Of a stretch of 64,000 nucleotides of DNA, positions 1 to 11,250 are shown in pieces. The stretch is taken from positions 1 through 64,000 of the forward strand of contig NZ_CP097870.1 of the NCBI RefSeq assembly GCF_029223545.1, in the 5' to 3' direction. Source of the DNA: Thauera sp. GDN1 (GTDB taxonomy: Bacteria > Pseudomonadota > Gammaproteobacteria > Burkholderiales > Rhodocyclaceae). Position 1 is the first letter of the stretch. Every line of letters begins with the position of its first letter. The notes beneath the pieces are model-generated. The model worked only from the letters and a program-made list of their open reading frames with translations, did not search any database and was not told the origin of the DNA. The position numbers and the translations under genes were made by a program.

Positions 1-1494
1 GTGACTCAAGATTTCTGGTCCTTCTGCCTGTCGCGCCTTGAACAGGAGCTGCCCCAGCAGCAATTCAACACCTGGATCAAGACCCTGCGGGCAGAACCCG
101 GAGAGGGCTCGGTGTGGTCGCTGATCGCGCCCAACCGCTTCGTGCTGCAGTGGGTGCGCGAGCGCTACCTGCGCCGCATCCAGGAACTCGGCGAGGAATT
201 CGCCGGCGTGCCGCTGGAAGTCGACCTGCAGCTGCCGCCGGCCGGCGCCGCCCGCCCCGCGCGCGCCACCACCGCGTCCAGCGCCCCGGCCGCAGCGCAG
301 AGCACGCCGGCCACCAGCCCCCTGCCCGCCGCCACCGAAGCGGCGCCGCCCCCCCAGACCGGCAGCGCCGCGGAAGCGCCGCCCGAGCCGGTCGCGCCCC
401 CGCGTGCGCGCCGCAGCCCGGCGCCTGCCGCCCGCGACGCGGAGCCCGTCAGCGGCCTGGAACTCGCCTACGAGAAGACGCGCCTCAACCCCGACTTCAC
501 CTTCGACACCCTGGTCACCGGCCGCGCCAACGACCTCGCGCGCGCCGCCGCCATGCAGGTGGCGCAGAACCCGGGCACCTCCTACAACCCGCTGTTCGTC
601 TATGGCGGCGTCGGCCTGGGCAAGACCCACCTGGTGCACGCCATCGGCAACGCGGTGTTCAAGCACAACCCGCGCGCGGTCATCCGCTACGTGCACGTCG
701 AGGACTATTACGCCGACGTGGTGCGCGCCTATCAGCAGAAGAGCTTCGACGCGTTCAAGCGCTACTACCGCTCGCTCGACATGCTGATCATCGACGACAT
801 CCAGTTCTTCAACAACAAGAACCGGACCCAGGAAGAGTTCTTCCACGCCTTCAACGCGCTCACCGAGGCGCGCAAGCAGATCGTCATCACCTGCGACACC
901 TACCCGAAGGACATCCAGGGCCTGGAAGACCGTCTCATTTCCCGCTTCGACTGGGGCCTGACGGTGCAGATCGAGCCGCCGGAGCTCGAGATGCGCGTCG
1001 CCATCCTGAAGAAGAAGGCCGAGGCGCTGCGCGTGCTGGTCGACGACGACGTCGCCTTCCTGATCGCCAAGAACCTGCGCTCGAACGTGCGCGAACTCGA
1101 AGGCGCGCTCAACAAGGTGGTCGCCTACGCCCGCTTCCACGGCCGCCAGATCGGCCTGGAAGTCGCCAAGGAAGCGCTCAAGGACCTGCTGCACGCGCAC
1201 AACCGCCAGCTCTCCATCGAGCACATCCAGAAGACCGTCGCCGACTACTACAAGATCAAGGTCGCCGACATGCACTCCAAGAAGCGCACCCGCGTGATCG
1301 CGCGCCCGCGCCAGGTGGCGATGTGGCTTGCCAAGGAGCTCACGCCGATGTCGCTGCCGGCGATCGGCGAGGCCTTCGGCGGACGCGACCACACCACCGT
1401 GCTGCACGCCTGCCGCACCATCACCGAGCTGCGCCTCGGCGACCACCAGCTCAACCACGACGTCCACGTGCTCACCCAGGTCCTGCGCGGCTGA
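1..1494 (+). CDS. dnaA: Chromosomal replication initiator protein DnaA
   Basis: DnaA binds DnaA boxes at oriC, oligomerises with ATP and melts the origin. The 497-residue product starts at a GTG that is the first base of the window. Domain I is at about residues 1-75, followed by an unusually long Ala/Pro-rich domain II linker at about 78-150. The AAA+ core has Walker A GGVGLGKT near residues 202-209 and Walker B LIIDD near 262-266. The C-terminal DNA-binding domain carries the DnaA signature [12 protein letters not shown] from about residue 460. dnaN follows 47 bp downstream in the usual dnaA-dnaN-gyrB order. The origin itself would lie upstream, outside this window. Confidence 0.98.
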   Translation: MTQDFWSFCLSRLEQELPQQQFNTWIKTLRAEPGEGSVWSLIAPNRFVLQWVRERYLRRIQELGEEFAGVPLEVDLQLPPAGAARPARATTASSAPAAAQSTPATSPLPAATEAAPPPQTGSAAEAPPEPVAPPRARRSPAPAARDAEPVSGLELAYEKTRLNPDFTFDTLVTGRANDLARAAAMQVAQNPGTSYNPLFVYGGVGLGKTHLVHAIGNAVFKHNPRAVIRYVHVEDYYADVVRAYQQKSFDAFKRYYRSLDMLIIDDIQFFNNKNRTQEEFFHAFNALTEARKQIVITCDTYPKDIQGLEDRLISRFDWGLTVQIEPPELEMRVAILKKKAEALRVLVDDDVAFLIAKNLRSNVRELEGALNKVVAYARFHGRQIGLEVAKEALKDLLHAHNRQLSIEHIQKTVADYYKIKVADMHSKKRTRVIARPRQVAMWLAKELTPMSLPAIGEAFGGRDHTTVLHACRTITELRLGDHQLNHDVHVLTQVLRG

Positions 1495-1541
1495 GCCCTC
1501 CGCACACTTCCGATCAACCCATCGACCCGATCCAAGACGCC

Positions 1542-2651
1542 ATGCTTCTGCTCACCACCACCCGCGATGCGCTCCTTGCCCCGCTGCAGTCGGTTGCCGG
1601 CATCGTCGAGAAGCGCCACACGCTGCCCATCCTGTCGAACGTGCTGATCGAGAAGCACGGCGACCAGCTCACCATGCTGGCCACCGACATCGAGATCCAG
1701 ATCCGCACCACCACCGGCGGCCACATCGGCGGCGAGGACGCCGCGATCACCGTCGGCGCGCGCAAGCTGCAGGACATCCTGCGCGCCCTGCCCGACAGCG
1801 GCGACATCAGCCTCACCCTCGACGACAAGCGCCTCACCGTCAAGGCCGGCCGCAGCCGCTTCCAGCTCCAGACCCTGCCCGCCGCCGACTACCCGCGCCT
1901 GAACCCGCCCGAGGACGCCGGCGCCCGCCTGACCATCGGCCAGCGCACCTTCAAGCGCCAGCTCGCCCAGGTCTCGTACGCGATGGCGCAGCAGGACATC
2001 CGCTACTACCTCAACGGCCTGCTGCTGATCGCCGACGGCGGCGAGCTGCGCATGGTCGCCACCGACGGCCACCGCCTGGCCTATGCGGCGTCCGACCTCG
2101 AAGCATCGGTCGCCCAGCGCACCGAGGCCATCCTGCCGCGCAAGACCGTGCTCGAGCTCGCCCGCCAGCTCGCCGACAACGACGACCCGCTGGAGATCCT
2201 GCTCGCCGGCAACCAGGCGGTGTTCCGCTTCGGTTCGATCGAGCTCGTCACCAAGCTCATCGACGGCAAGTTCCCCGACTACGAGCGCGTGATCCCGCAG
2301 GCCCATCCCAAGCTGGTCAACTTCGCCCGCCAGCCGCTGCTGGCCGCGCTGCAGCGCGCCGCGATCCTGACCAACGAGAAGTTCCGCGGCGTGCGCATGG
2401 TGCTGGAGGACGGCCTGCTCAAGATCGTCTCCAACAACGCCGAACAGGAAGAAGCCCAGGACGAGCTCGAGATCGACTATCACGACGACAAGCTCGACAT
2501 CGGCTTCAACGTCACCTACCTGCTCGACGTGCTCAACAACCTGAGCTCGGAGACGGTCGACTGGCGCTTCAACGACGGCAACTCCAGCGCGCTCATCACG
2601 CTGCCGGGCAACGACAAGTTCAAGTACGTCGTGATGCCGATGCGCATTTAA
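1542..2651 (+). CDS. dnaN: DNA polymerase III subunit beta (sliding clamp)
   Basis: The clamp encircles DNA and tethers polymerase III. The 369-residue product, beginning MLLLTTTRDALLAPL, matches the usual length of about 366 residues and contains three tandem clamp folds. The ATG at 1542 was chosen because the frame is open much further upstream only as an out-of-frame shadow of dnaA. The C-terminus ends in the typical YVVMPMRI. It sits between dnaA and gyrB and is probably cotranscribed with dnaA. Identity is clear from sequence and from gene order. Confidence 0.98.
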   Translation: MLLLTTTRDALLAPLQSVAGIVEKRHTLPILSNVLIEKHGDQLTMLATDIEIQIRTTTGGHIGGEDAAITVGARKLQDILRALPDSGDISLTLDDKRLTVKAGRSRFQLQTLPAADYPRLNPPEDAGARLTIGQRTFKRQLAQVSYAMAQQDIRYYLNGLLLIADGGELRMVATDGHRLAYAASDLEASVAQRTEAILPRKTVLELARQLADNDDPLEILLAGNQAVFRFGSIELVTKLIDGKFPDYERVIPQAHPKLVNFARQPLLAALQRAAILTNEKFRGVRMVLEDGLLKIVSNNAEQEEAQDELEIDYHDDKLDIGFNVTYLLDVLNNLSSETVDWRFNDGNSSALITLPGNDKFKYVVMPMRI

Positions 2652-5204
<2,553 letters not shown>

Positions 5205-5205
5205 T

Positions 5206-5224
5206 TTTATGCATTTTGCATAAA
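5206..5224. promoter_or_regulatory. Inverted repeat upstream of the RhuM-Fic gene, probable operator
   Basis: Perfect 8-bp arms TTTATGCA and TGCATAAA are separated by TTT. The element lies just after the gyrB stop and 45 bp before the RhuM-Fic start codon. It is AT-rich in a GC-rich neighbourhood. There is no T-run after it, so a terminator is less likely than an operator. Its core ATTTTGCA also occurs at the centre of the much larger palindrome inside the gene (5457-5495), which suggests that one protein recognises both. Function is inferred. Confidence 0.5.
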
Positions 5225-5269
5225 TCCGGGCTTGGTGCGATTATCCGGACATCGACCGGAGGACCGGCC

Positions 5270-6262
5270 ATGGAACAGCCGAGTGAAAGCAACATCCTGA
5301 TTTATCAGGCCGAAGACGGCTCGGCCGTGACCGAGGTACGGTTCGGGGCCGAAACCGTATGGCTACGGCAGGAGCAGATGGCGCAGCTCTTCGGGCGCGA
5401 GCGCTCGGTGATCAGCAAGCACCTGCGCAACGTATTCGCGGAAGGGGAACTGGAGCCAGCGGCAGTATGTGCAAATTTTGCACATACTGCCGCTGACGGA
5501 AAAATCTACCAGGTCGACCACTACAACCTCGATGTCATCATCTCCGTCGGCTACCGGGTCAAGTCGGCGCAAGGGACCCGCTTCCGCCAATGGGCCACAC
5601 GCACATTGCGCGAACACCTCACCCAAGGCTACACCCTCAACCGCCAGCGTCTCGAGACCAACGCCCGCGAGCTCGAGGTCGCCCTGCAGCTCGTCCGCAA
5701 GGCCGCACAGAGCCCCGACCTGCTCGCAGAAACCGGTCGTGGCCTGGTCGACATCGTCACCCGCTACGCGCAGACCTTCCTGCTGCTGCAACGCTACGAC
5801 GAAGGCCTGCTGACCGAGCCGCGCGAGCAACGCGGCGGCGTGCTGCCGACGCCCGACGAGGCCCGCGCGGCACTAGCGCGCCTCAAGGCCGATCTGATCG
5901 CACGCGGCGAAGCGACCGAACTCTTCGCGCGTGAGCGTGACGACGCCTTCGCCGCCTTGCTCGGCAACCTCGACCAGACCGTCTTCGGCGAACCCGCCTA
6001 TCCCAGCGTCGAAGCCAAGGCCGCCCACCTGCTGTATTTCGTCATCAAGAACCACCCCTTCTCCGACGGCAACAAACGCAGCGGCGCCTTCCTGTTCGTC
6101 GATTTCCTCAACCGCAACGGCCGCCTGCTCGACGCACGCGGCCAGCCCGTCATCAACGACATCGGCCTCGCCGCGCTCGCGCTGCTGGTAGCCGAATCCG
6201 CGCCGACGAACAAGGAAACGATGATCCGGCTGATCATGAACATGCTGGCGACGGACACCTGA
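5270..6262 (+). CDS. RhuM-family protein fused to a Fic domain
   Basis: The 330-residue protein has an N-terminal RhuM-like region (about residues 1-130, with VWLRQEQMAQLFGRERSVI resembling a helix-turn-helix) and a C-terminal Fic domain. The Fic motif HPFSDGNKR is complete at about residues 262-270, with catalytic His near 262. Fic enzymes usually transfer AMP or related groups to target proteins. The ATG at 5270 was chosen for the GGAGG at 5258-5262; an in-frame upstream start at 5201 would overlap gyrB. I do not see a clear inhibitory [ST]xxxE[GN] motif. No partner antitoxin gene is adjacent. The codons for about residues 63-76 form a 39-bp palindrome. The role, perhaps toxin-like or mobile-element related, is inference; domain calls are firm. 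Confidence 0.85.
   Translation: MEQPSESNILIYQAEDGSAVTEVRFGAETVWLRQEQMAQLFGRERSVISKHLRNVFAEGELEPAAVCANFAHTAADGKIYQVDHYNLDVIISVGYRVKSAQGTRFRQWATRTLREHLTQGYTLNRQRLETNARELEVALQLVRKAAQSPDLLAETGRGLVDIVTRYAQTFLLLQRYDEGLLTEPREQRGGVLPTPDEARAALARLKADLIARGEATELFARERDDAFAALLGNLDQTVFGEPAYPSVEAKAAHLLYFVIKNHPFSDGNKRSGAFLFVDFLNRNGRLLDARGQPVINDIGLAALALLVAESAPTNKETMIRLIMNMLATDT
5457..5495. repeat. 39-bp perfect palindrome inside the RhuM-Fic gene
   Basis: Two 19-bp arms (CAGCGGCAGTATGTGCAAA and its exact complement) flank a single T at 5476. It is in frame and codes for a stretch containing VCANFAHTAADG, which resembles the conserved RhuM protein sequence, so the palindrome coexists with real coding. It could be an internal operator or an mRNA hairpin. 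It shares the ATTTTGCA core with the inverted repeat at 5206-5224. Confidence 0.9.
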
Positions 6263-6502
6263 CTCATTCGCTAAGGGCGATCGCATCACCGCGTGGCCCG
6301 CCAGTCGCCGTCCGTGTGGAGGCGACGCAGCCCCCTCACCCGATCAAGCTGGCTCACGTAAGCGCGAACAAACCGCGGTGCCGATGTCGATGTGGTGGGC
6401 GGAGCAGGGCGCCGCCGGCTGACGGCAGCTGTCGGCACCCTGCACCAAACGCCCGACTGCGGCACGGTGAACTATCCTGCGAGAACGATCAGGAGGCGCC
6501 CA
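6263..6502. other. Intergenic region, no gene seen
   Basis: This 240-bp stretch between the RhuM-Fic gene and the RraA-like gene shows no convincing reading frame with a ribosome-binding site. A GAACTATCCT sequence near 6471-6480 could be a weak -10 region for the following genes. It may contain decayed sequence from an accessory insertion, but nothing in it is recognisable. Confidence 0.4.
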
Positions 6503-7000
6503 ATGATCAACGAAACCATCCAGCGGCCGCCCGCCGAGATCGTGGCGGGCTTCAGGGATCTGCTCGCCCACGACTCGATCACCTGCGCGCTGTCGGACTG
6601 CATGGGCCGCTTCAATGCGATGACCTCCAACATGAAGCCGCTCTTCGAGGGCATCCGCTTCGTCGGCACGGCGGTCACCGTGAAGACGCTCGCATCCGAC
6701 CTGGCCGCCTCGTTCAAGGCGATCGACCTGAGCCGGCCCGGCAACGTCAATGTGCAGATCGAGTGCGCCGGGGTGGCAGTCTTGCCCGGGGACATCGTGG
6801 TTGCCGATGTCAATGGCATGGTGGTCGTGCCGCTGGCCGAGGCTGCCGACATCCTGGCGAAGGCCCGCCAGTTGCTGGAGACCGAGCATCTCGTCCAGGA
6901 AAAGCTCAAGGCGGGAGCGACGATCGGCGAGCTGGTGGACATCGACGCGATCTTCTGCAGCGCGTTCTCGTACCAGAACAAGGCCTCGAAGCGCGAATGA
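6503..7000 (+). CDS. RraA-like (HMG/CHA aldolase family) protein with an internal deletion
   Basis: The 165-residue product begins after a strong AGGAGG (6491-6496). Residues 1-80 and 81-165 each resemble RraA-like aldolase/decarboxylase proteins: PLFEGIRFVGTAVTV in the first half, and ECAGVAVLPGDIVVADVNG followed by VVVPLAEAADILAKA in the second. From memory, family members are about 210-230 residues, and a segment of about 55-65 residues belongs between SRPG (about 77-80) and NVNV (about 81-84). That segment normally carries the VIDGxxRD stretch with the catalytic Arg and metal-site Asp. Its absence here in an otherwise open frame points to an in-frame deletion and a probably inactive enzyme. 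It lies 85 bp upstream of the dehalogenase gene and may share its transcript. Confidence 0.75.
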   Translation: MINETIQRPPAEIVAGFRDLLAHDSITCALSDCMGRFNAMTSNMKPLFEGIRFVGTAVTVKTLASDLAASFKAIDLSRPGNVNVQIECAGVAVLPGDIVVADVNGMVVVPLAEAADILAKARQLLETEHLVQEKLKAGATIGELVDIDAIFCSAFSYQNKASKRE

Positions 7001-7085
7001 ATCCGCGCCACGGAAAGCACGGCCGCCGCGCCGGTCGGCCTGCTGCCCCCGGGTGACCGATCACCCCCCCAAGGAGGAACCCACA

Positions 7086-7946
7086 ATGGACTTCATGACC
7101 GGACTCGAGCGTCGCACGATCAAGGCGAACGGCATCAGGATCAACCTGTGGGCCGGCGGCAATGGCCCGCCGGTGCTGCTGCTCCACGGCTGGCCGCAGA
7201 CCGCGCAGATGTGGCACAAGATCGCCCCCCGGCTCGCCCAGCACCACACCGTCGTCTGCCCCGACCTGCGCGGCTACGGCGACTCCGACAAGCCGCGCGA
7301 CGGCTACGACAAGAAGACGATGGCGCGCGACATGCACGAGGTGATGCGCGCGCTGGGGCACGAACGCTATGCGCTGGTCGGCCACGATCGCGGCGGGCGG
7401 GTGGGGCACCGTCAGGCGCTGGACTACCCCGAGGCCGTGACCCGGCTGTGCGTGCTCGACATCGTGCCGACGCACACGGTGTTCTCACGAACCGAACGCC
7501 ACCTGGCGGCCGCCTACTGGCACTGGTTCTTCTTCCAGGCGCCCGACCTGCCCGAGGTGATGATCTCTGCCGCGCCCGAGGCCTTCCTGCGCCATGTCAT
7601 CCGCGCCCTGTCCTTCCGCACCGGCGCGATCGAGGAGCCACTGATCCAGGAGTACCTGCGCGCCTTCACCCTGCCCGGCACCATCCGCGCCACGCTGGAG
7701 GACTACCGCGCCGCGGCGACGCGCGATTTCGAGGACGACGCGCACGACCTCGCCCTGCGCGTGGGCTGCCCGCTGCTCGCCATCTGGGGCCAGTTCGGCA
7801 AGATGCACGACCTCTTCGACGTGCTCGCGACCTGGCGGGAGAAGGCCGATGTCGTGAGCGGGCATCCGTTGCCCTGCGGCCACTTCATCCCCGAGGAGGC
7901 GCCGGAGGAGCTGCTCGCCGATCTGCAGGCCTTCCTGGCGGGCTGA
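7086..7946 (+). CDS. Haloacetate (probable fluoroacetate) dehalogenase, alpha/beta hydrolase fold
   Basis: The 286-residue product starts after AAGGAGGAA (7070-7078). It has HGWPQ (oxyanion region), nucleophile GHDRGGR with Asp near residue 101, acid Asp near 125 (VLDIVPT) and catalytic His near 266 (CGHFIPEE). Relative to the characterised fluoroacetate dehalogenase RPA1163 as I recall it, the carboxylate-binding Arg pair (about 102 and 105) and the halide pocket His-Trp-Tyr (about 146, 147, 207) are also present. Such enzymes hydrolyse haloacetates to glycolate, EC 3.8.1.3. No signal peptide is visible, so it is cytoplasmic. General alpha/beta hydrolase is the fallback call; fluoride specificity needs assay. 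Confidence 0.85.
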   Translation: MDFMTGLERRTIKANGIRINLWAGGNGPPVLLLHGWPQTAQMWHKIAPRLAQHHTVVCPDLRGYGDSDKPRDGYDKKTMARDMHEVMRALGHERYALVGHDRGGRVGHRQALDYPEAVTRLCVLDIVPTHTVFSRTERHLAAAYWHWFFFQAPDLPEVMISAAPEAFLRHVIRALSFRTGAIEEPLIQEYLRAFTLPGTIRATLEDYRAAATRDFEDDAHDLALRVGCPLLAIWGQFGKMHDLFDVLATWREKADVVSGHPLPCGHFIPEEAPEELLADLQAFLAG

Positions 7947-8115
7947 GCCGGCGCGCCAGGAAGGCCTGCCCGACACCCTCGAACGCCTGAAACAATGTGA
8001 TGCAAACTCGCCACACCCTGCTGCAGCGACCGCGATTGAGTGCGAGAATCCGCGCCCTCGCACGCCCACGAGGCGCGTCGACGCACACAACAACCAACTC
8101 ACAGGACGACACCAC

Positions 8116-9390
8116 ATGTCGAAGAAGCTGGCAGCATTGATCGTATTGGGACTGGCGAGCGCGACCCCCGCGCTGGCCGGCGGACAGGCCGACGCCAAGG
8201 GTTTCGTGGAAGACAGCTCGCTGAACGTGCTGCTGCGCAACGCCTACATCAACCGTGACTACAGCGACGGCCGGCCGGACGGCTCGGAATGGGGCCAGGG
8301 CGTGATCGCCAACTTCGAATCCGGCTTCACCCAGGGCACGGTCGGCTTCGGCATCGACGCCTTCGCCGCCTACGGTCTGCGTCTGGACAGCACCCGCCGC
8401 CGCAGCGGCAACGGCGGTATCGACTTCTTCATCCAGGACAGCAACGGCGATCCAGAGCATGACGTGGCCAAGGGCGGCGCCTCGCTGAAGGTCCGCCTGT
8501 CCAACACCGTGCTCGCCTACGGCGACCTGCGCCCCAGCCTGCCGGTGCTGAACCACGACGATTCACGCCTGCTGCCCGAGAGCTTCACCGGCACCATGCT
8601 GACCTCGAACGAGATCGAAGGCCTCGAGCTCGTCGCCGGCACCTTCCACGCCCAGTCGCGCAAGAGCGACGAAGGCCGTGACAGCGGTGGCCTGAAGGGC
8701 ATCGACGTGTTCGGCGGCCGCTACCAGTTCAACGACGCACTGGGTGGCGCGCTCTACTTCTCGGACGTCGACAACGTCGTGCGCACGAACTCGTTCAAGC
8801 GTCAGTACGTGAACCTGGCCTACACGATGCCGATCGCCAGCAATTCGCTGACCTTCGACTTCAACGGCTATCGCACCAAGTACGACGTCAGCGATGACAA
8901 GAACCGCATCTGGAGCCTCGCCGCCATCTACGCCACCGGTCCGCACGCCTTCACGCTGGCCTACCAGCGCAGCAGCGGCGACGTCGGCTTCGACTACGGC
9001 GGGTACCAGAATGATGAAGGTACCGGCAATGGTGGCTCCTCGATTTGGCTGGCCAACTCCTACTGGTCCGACTTCAACGCCAAGGATGAGCGCTCCTGGC
9101 AGCTCGCCTATACGGTCGATTTCGGCGGGTACGGCATGCCGGGGCTGACCTACCGTGTCGCATATGTGCGTGGCACTGACATCGACGGTGCAAACACCAC
9201 CGACGGCAAAGAGCGCGAGTTCTTCAATCAGATCTCGTACACCGTGCAGGATGGCCCCGCGAAGGATCTGAGCCTCCGCCTGCGCGCTTCTGTTCTCCAC
9301 ATCTCGAGCGATGTCTTTGCCGATCAGAAGCGCAACGGCACCGGCAAGGAAGTCCGCATCTTCCTCGACTACCCGTTCAGCGTGTTCTGA
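8116..9390 (+). CDS. OprD-family outer-membrane porin
   Basis: The 424-residue product has a signal peptide ending ATPALA near residue 21. It begins FVEDSSLNVLLRNAYINRD, which is typical of OprD porins, and ends in Phe (YPFSVF) as outer-membrane beta-barrels do. Alternating aromatic/polar strands run throughout. OprD-type porins admit amino acids, aromatic acids or other small carboxylates; the substrate cannot be read here. The gene is monocistronic, with 169 bp of upstream noncoding sequence and a strong terminator 55 bp after its stop. Confidence 0.9.
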   Translation: MSKKLAALIVLGLASATPALAGGQADAKGFVEDSSLNVLLRNAYINRDYSDGRPDGSEWGQGVIANFESGFTQGTVGFGIDAFAAYGLRLDSTRRRSGNGGIDFFIQDSNGDPEHDVAKGGASLKVRLSNTVLAYGDLRPSLPVLNHDDSRLLPESFTGTMLTSNEIEGLELVAGTFHAQSRKSDEGRDSGGLKGIDVFGGRYQFNDALGGALYFSDVDNVVRTNSFKRQYVNLAYTMPIASNSLTFDFNGYRTKYDVSDDKNRIWSLAAIYATGPHAFTLAYQRSSGDVGFDYGGYQNDEGTGNGGSSIWLANSYWSDFNAKDERSWQLAYTVDFGGYGMPGLTYRVAYVRGTDIDGANTTDGKEREFFNQISYTVQDGPAKDLSLRLRASVLHISSDVFADQKRNGTGKEVRIFLDYPFSVF

Positions 9391-9444
9391 TCCACCGCAG
9401 GGCCGTCGTCGCCGACGGCGCCTCGATCCCGCCTCGTGCGGAAG

Positions 9445-9478
9445 ACAACGGGAGCGCAGGCTCCCGTTGTCGTTTGTG
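9445..9478 (+). terminator. Rho-independent terminator after the OprD porin
   Basis: A perfect 11-bp stem (ACAACGGGAGC at 9445-9455 with its complement at 9460-9470) and a 4-nt loop GCAG are followed by a short T-containing tail (CGTTTGTG). Confidence 0.75.
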
Positions 9479-9503
9479 CCCTTCACACCACGCTCACCCC
9501 GCC

Positions 9504-10151
9504 ATGTCCGCTCCATCCTGCCCGCCCATCCTGCACGTCGACGACTGCCTGCTCGTCGTCGACAAGCCCGCGGGCCTGCGCTCCGTCCCCGCCGGCGGCG
9601 AAGGCCGGCAGGACTGTCTCGCCGCGCGCGTGCAGGCGGCGTGGCCGGACGCGCTGATCGTGCACCGGCTCGACGCCGCCACCTCCGGGCTGGTACTGTT
9701 CGCCCGCGGCATGGAGATGCTGCGCCGCATGAGCCTGGCCTTCGAGCAGCGCACGGTCGGCAAGCGCTACGTCGCGCTGGTCCACGGCCACGTCGCCGAG
9801 GACAGCGGCGAGATCGACCTGCCGCTGGGCGAGGACGCCGCCAACCGTCCGCGCCAGATCGTCGACCCGGTCCGCGGCCGCCGCGCCCTGACCCGCTACC
9901 GGGTGCTCACGCGCGCGGGCGAGGGTGAGGAGGCGGTGACGCGCGTCGAGCTCAAGCCGGTGACCGGACGCTCGCACCAGTTGCGGGTGCATCTGCTCGC
10001 CATCGGCCATCCCATCCTCGGCGACCCGCTCTACGCCCCCGCCGCCAGCGCGGCAGCCTGCGCGCGCATGCACCTGCACGCCGCGCAGATCGCCTTCATG
10101 CATCCGCACACCCGGGTGCCGATGCTGTTCGACAGCCCGGCGCCGTTCTGA
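9504..10151 (+). CDS. rluA: RluA-type pseudouridine synthase
   Basis: The 215-residue product carries HRLDAATSG with the catalytic Asp near residue 57 and the late GRSHQLRVHLLAIGHPILGD block. Length and sequence style match E. coli RluA (219 residues), which modifies U746 of 23S rRNA and U32 of some tRNAs. The ATG at 9504 was preferred to an upstream in-frame start at 9474 because homologues begin close to the conserved ILHVDDCLLVVDKPAG. There is no S4 domain, unlike RluC/RluD. It stands alone after the porin terminator. Confidence 0.88.
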   Translation: MSAPSCPPILHVDDCLLVVDKPAGLRSVPAGGEGRQDCLAARVQAAWPDALIVHRLDAATSGLVLFARGMEMLRRMSLAFEQRTVGKRYVALVHGHVAEDSGEIDLPLGEDAANRPRQIVDPVRGRRALTRYRVLTRAGEGEEAVTRVELKPVTGRSHQLRVHLLAIGHPILGDPLYAPAASAAACARMHLHAAQIAFMHPHTRVPMLFDSPAPF

Positions 10152-10302
10152 GCGGCCACGCTCGCATCCACGCCAGCTCCGCACGTGACCCGGACCGCAA
10201 GAATCGGGTTGATCGCCCCGCCCGCAGCGGCATACTTGGACCCGGCCCGCCCCGGCACACAGCCCACGACCGGAGGACGGGCGGCCGTCGGGGAGACACG
10301 CC

Positions 10303-11148
10303 ATGGACACGCTCGACCAGCAGGCCCGCCACTACGCCATCGTCGCGCGCGCGATCGCCTTCATCCGCGCAAACGCCCGCGCCCAGCCCGCGCTCGCGGA
10401 CATTGCCGCCGCGGTGCACCTGAGCCCCCAGCACCTGCAGCGCGTGTTCAGCGCCTGGGCCGGCATCTCCCCGAAGCGCTTCCTGCAGTACCTGACCAAG
10501 GAATACGCCCGCACGCGCCTGGCCGCGGCCGCCGACACGCTGACGGTGGCCGACGACGCCGGGCTGAGCGGCGGCGGCCGGCTGCACGACCTGCTGGTGA
10601 GCTGCGAGGCGATGACGCCCGCCGAGATCCGTGCCGCCGCGCGCGGCATCGACATCGGCCACGGCATCGCGCCCACGCCCTTCGGCGCGGCGCTGGTGGC
10701 ATGGACGGCGCGCGGCGTGTGCCATTTCGCCTTCAGCACCGGCGACGAGGAAGCCATGCACGCCGAACTGCGCGTGCTGTGGCCCGCCGCCACGCTGCGG
10801 CGCGACGACGCGCACGCCCATGCGCTGATGCAGCGCATCTTCCCGCGCCCGCCGACCCGCGGCAGCGTGCATCTGGTGCTGCGCGGCACCAACTTCCAGA
10901 TCAAGGTGTGGGAGGCGCTGATCCGCATCGAGCCGGGACGCGTGCTGTCCTACCGCCAGTTCGCGCGCGAGCTCGGCATGCCGCGCGCACCGCGCACGGT
11001 CGGCAGCGCGATCGCGGCCAATACCATCGGCTACCTGATCCCCTGCCACCGCGTGATCCGCGCCGGCGGCGAGGTCGGCGACTACCGCTGGGGCAGCGCG
11101 CGCAAGCTGGCCCTGCTCGGCCGCGAGGCGGCGCGGCAGGACGCCTGA
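10303..11148 (+). CDS. AraC-type regulator fused to methylated-DNA-cysteine methyltransferase (Ada-like, truncated)
   Basis: The 281-residue protein has an N-terminal AraC-type helix-turn-helix (about residues 15-105, with LSPQHLQRVFSAWAGISPKRF). A C-terminal O6-alkylguanine methyltransferase domain carries the acceptor PCHRVI with Cys near residue 248. Compared with E. coli Ada, the N-terminal zinc domain that accepts methyl groups from phosphotriesters is absent, so the usual activation switch is missing. It likely repairs O6-methylguanine. Whether it still activates transcription is unknown. GGGAGA lies 6 bp before the ATG. Confidence 0.88.
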   Translation: MDTLDQQARHYAIVARAIAFIRANARAQPALADIAAAVHLSPQHLQRVFSAWAGISPKRFLQYLTKEYARTRLAAAADTLTVADDAGLSGGGRLHDLLVSCEAMTPAEIRAAARGIDIGHGIAPTPFGAALVAWTARGVCHFAFSTGDEEAMHAELRVLWPAATLRRDDAHAHALMQRIFPRPPTRGSVHLVLRGTNFQIKVWEALIRIEPGRVLSYRQFARELGMPRAPRTVGSAIAANTIGYLIPCHRVIRAGGEVGDYRWGSARKLALLGREAARQDA

Positions 11149-11250
11149 AGCAGCGGGGCGGCCCTCGACCGACGCCCGACCGGCTCGAAACCATCGCCCT
11201 GCCGCCCGCGCTGTGCTAAACATCGGCGCAACAGCCGCCCGACCACACCC

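Noticed and set aside
114..2651. Very long open frame running through dnaA into dnaN
   Set aside because: Only the part from 1542 encodes DnaN; the upstream part is an Arg/Pro/Ala-rich shadow of dnaA.
5206..5224. Inverted repeat as gyrB terminator
   Set aside because: AT-rich stem of only 8 bp and no T-run after it; its similarity to the internal palindrome favours an operator.
5457..5495. 39-bp palindrome as insertion-sequence end or recombination scar
   Set aside because: No flanking duplication and the coding sequence passes through it with apparently conserved RhuM residues.
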